Assembly (NCBI GenBank): GCA_964598355.1 | Contig: CAZRBN010000033.1 | Location: 1 to 14,499 of the forward strand | DNA length: 14,499 bases | Direction: 5' to 3' | Source: DASQJJ01 sp964598355 | GTDB lineage: Bacteria > Patescibacteriota > Microgenomatia > Levybacterales > UBA12049 | In this document: one piece after another, positions 12,289 to 14,499 of the stretch | How the letters are laid out: each line of letters opens with the position of its first letter | Position numbering within the stretch: the stretch's first letter is position 1 | Notes under the pieces: generated by a model | The model's input: only the letters and a program-made list of their open reading frames with translations | Database searches by the model: none | Told to the model about the DNA's origin: nothing | Translations under genes and position numbers: made by a program

Positions 12289-14499
12289 ATGACAGAAACA
12301 CCAAGACAAGAACCCTCCGGACAAANNNNNNNNNNNNNNNNNNNNNNNNNNNNNNNNTTGGTATATTACCAAGGACTCAACTAGATGCTACAAGCGGCAC
12401 AGCTGTTCTTGAGCAAGCAGGGCAGGTATCTGCTCAACAAGGAGGGACAGAAGGTGCTCAACCTCCCACAAATCCAGGAGAAGTAGTAGCAGCTAGTGTT
12501 AGTTCTATGGGAGATTTAGCTGAAGGAGGTGCAGGTGATTCTCTAGTTGCTGGAGTTCAGGACGGCACAACAGTTCCAGATGCTCAGCCTTCTGATGGTG
12601 CTGAACCTTCTGGTAATGTTTTAACTGAGCCAACATCCCAACATCCAGCTCCAGTAGATAGTGCTACAGGTGGGCAGCCTCCGACTGAACCTCCAGCGGA
12701 TAATGGAGCAAGCTCTGTAAGAAGTGAGTCTCAAAGAAATCAAAATGATAGTACAAGATTTGACATCCGACATCCTTGGTTAAGTCTTTCGAAAAGGGTT
12801 CTTGAGAAAAGTGGGTATACTACAGAAAAAGTAACCCTGGAGCAACAAGCAGTAAAAAATATTTCAAGTAACAATCCAGAAGATAGAGCAGCAGCTGCAA
12901 AATTTGCCAGAGAGAATGGACTTGTAGATGTTAAGGTTGTGATAAGTGGTAGTGTTAGAAAAGCAGATTTTGGCGATGCAAGACAAGATGGAGCATCTCC
13001 AGAATCAACGGTACATGTTGATTCTCTTGTTGATTCTCTTGGACTTAGCACAGACCAGTATCGTATTCTTCCTACACTGTTGCAAGAAGTTCAAGTAAGC
13101 ATGCTTGAGCAGTCAAGAAGTGTTGATGGGGCAAAAGGAATAGAAGGTACAAAAGAGATTTTTGATGCCAAAAATAATAGAATGTTATTAGTCCGCAAAG
13201 AAGGCAAAAATTTGATTGTAACTACTGCAACAAGCCTTGACGGAAATCAGATAAAGGTAAATCCTAATACTCTTAAGATAGAGCCAGCAACGGAAGGGGC
13301 TGATTTGGCATTTACTTTTGCTTCATACAGAATAGCACCTGACGGGCAAATTACGACAACAGCAGCAAAGGATACAGTTACTAAAAAACTTCCTGAAGGG
13401 CAACTCGCTCTACAAGAACAGGCTCACAAAGTTGTTGAGAATGCACAAAATTCACAATATAAGTGGGTGGATAAAGAATATCAGGTTGGAGTTACAACTA
13501 TTCCTACTGCCAAATTTAAAACAGTAGAGAGTACTACTCCAGTTGAGCCAGGTTTGGAAAGAAGTGCAACTGCAGAGGAAATGAAGGCTGTGGAACCGAA
13601 GATCGAAACAGCCGTAGTGCGAATAGTATCTGTATATAGAAAAGATTTAACAGGGGAGAATTCTGACGAAACACGTGCACTTGAAATCGAACTCAAAGCA
13701 CGTAAATTAGCTGGCAAAGCATCGACAGGTGAAGTCTACTATGCGGGGCCAGTGGAGAATGCTCATTTTGTCAAAGAGTTGAATGTTAGAGGAGCTGATA
13801 TGCTCGTGGATGAATCTCGCCAAGTTGAGGGGATAGAAAATACGGAAACGCCAACTGTTATGATTGATGTTAGATTGAGTCAAGAGCAGTTTGCAGATTG
13901 GACCAAATTAACACCTCAAGAACAAGCTAATATGTTGCATGATCTGGGTAGATCTGATAAAAACCCTGCTCACTATAACGTTACAGCATATGACAATGGT
14001 GATGAAGATAACCTTCCAGACAATCTTTTAGATAAAGATGGTACGGCATTACAGAATGCTGTAGCTGAGCATACAGTAACAGAGAGAGTTGTAAGACGAG
14101 AAGTAGCAAATGGTACGTACAGATATGATGTAACACCAACTACAGATTCGGCAGCATTACTATTTGCTGCTGACTTAGCAAACAAAACGGGGCGATATAA
14201 AGACCTAGCTGCTGCTGGTGAAGCAATGAGAAGAGTTAATGAAGAGATTGCAAGTGAATCCAGTACAGGGAATAGATCTGCAAGAGAAATCGCACTAGAG
14301 AAATTTGGCGTGTTATTGGATGGATTACCTGCCGGAGAGCAAGTTGCTGTACTACAAGGGAAAGAGCCTATTCCAACTCTAAGACAAATGGTTGAGCAAA
14401 TTAGAGATACTGCATATCCACTGAGTCCTGTTGAACGAATGAATGCATTTGATAAACTGCAATGGAGTCAAGACCAATCATATGATGACTTTAGTGGAA
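12289..14499 (+). CDS. Large unrecognised cysteine-free protein, interrupted by an assembly gap and cut by the window end
   Basis: The gene starts MTETPRQEPSGQ at 12289, runs into 32 Ns, then stays open for 713 codons from 12360 to the end with no stop. The two parts differ in frame by one base at the stated gap size, so the gap is probably 33 (or another multiple of 3), or the halves are separate. Numbering from the first codon after the gap, 1-131 is a Gly/Pro/Gln/Ser/Thr-rich, probably disordered stretch. A folded part starts at about 133 (RFDIRHPW). Later there are alternating beta-like segments with ETAVVRIVSVYRKDLTG and a helical Ala-rich stretch near 605-650. I see no Cys, only four Trp (140, 369, 514, 702), no signal peptide and no membrane span. 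No enzyme motif is recognised. Codon use favours this strand over the short opposite-strand frames. A cytoplasmic scaffold or multidomain protein is possible, but the function is unknown. Confidence 0.8.
12326..12357. other. Assembly gap of 32 N
   Basis: Undetermined bases inside the N-terminal region of the large ORF. They hide about 11 codons. The gap size does not keep the reading frame, so it is an estimate or marks a difficult repeat. Confidence 0.99.

Noticed and set aside
12740..14185. Three minus-strand ORFs of 70-103 codons inside the large ORF
   Set aside because: They are Ser/Leu/Val-rich shadows; the plus frame is open throughout with normal amino-acid composition, while these are short and scattered.
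1..14499. CRISPR array, insertion sequence, integrase or phage genes
   Set aside because: No spaced repeat series, transposase or integrase motif, or terminal inverted repeats were seen on either strand.

Overview
The window reads as AT-rich bacterial chromosome with very tightly packed genes. All three stop codons are used, and TGA is a genuine stop in the ATGA overlap at 3859-3862, so this is not the UGA-Gly code of SR1/Gracilibacteria. Almost no gene has a good Shine-Dalgarno sequence, several starts look leaderless, tail-to-tail neighbours overlap, and the one tRNA gene encodes no CCA. Together with a large glycosyltransferase island this suggests a Candidate Phyla Radiation (Patescibacteria) genome, perhaps Microgenomates. 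That placement is inference; no taxonomic marker gene is present.

Region 1 (1-9957) is a surface-glycan locus built around a divergent intergenic region at 2529-2728. To the left, on the minus strand, are a GT4 glycosyltransferase (219-1352) and a PLP-dependent sugar enzyme of the DegT/DnrJ/EryC1 fold (1359-2528). In that enzyme the PLP-binding lysine position is histidine, the hallmark of ColD/RfbH-type sugar 3-dehydratases rather than aminotransferases. To the right is a seven-ORF plus-strand operon whose genes overlap or nearly touch: GT4, GT-C membrane glycosyltransferase, GT2, WaaE-like GT2, a 37-codon membrane ORF, a second GT-C enzyme, and an O-antigen ligase/polymerase family protein. 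The likely scheme is that soluble GT2/GT4 enzymes extend a lipid-linked or nucleotide-sugar-derived glycan, GT-C enzymes add sugars from polyprenyl-phosphate donors at the outer membrane face, and the ligase-like protein polymerises or transfers the product. The dehydratase implies a 3-deoxy or 3,6-dideoxy sugar. No flippase, initiating phosphoglycosyltransferase or nucleotide-sugar synthase set is visible here.

Region 2 (9941-12083) holds unrelated genes. A membrane-anchored protein with two Ig-like domains lies directly downstream of a tRNA-Thr(CGU) gene on the minus strand. A Maf nucleotide pyrophosphatase is on the plus strand, behind a 14-bp tandem repeat and an extended -10 that predicts a leaderless mRNA. 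An unrecognised 201-residue soluble protein is on the minus strand. Tail-to-tail pairs overlap by 17-20 bp, with no room for separate terminators.

Region 3 (12084-14499) is a divergent promoter region followed by a large open frame running off the window. It has 12 codons, a 32-N assembly gap, then 713 uninterrupted codons. The protein is hydrophilic and cysteine-free, with a low-complexity N-terminal part, and I recognise no family in it. It is the largest unexplained object in the window.
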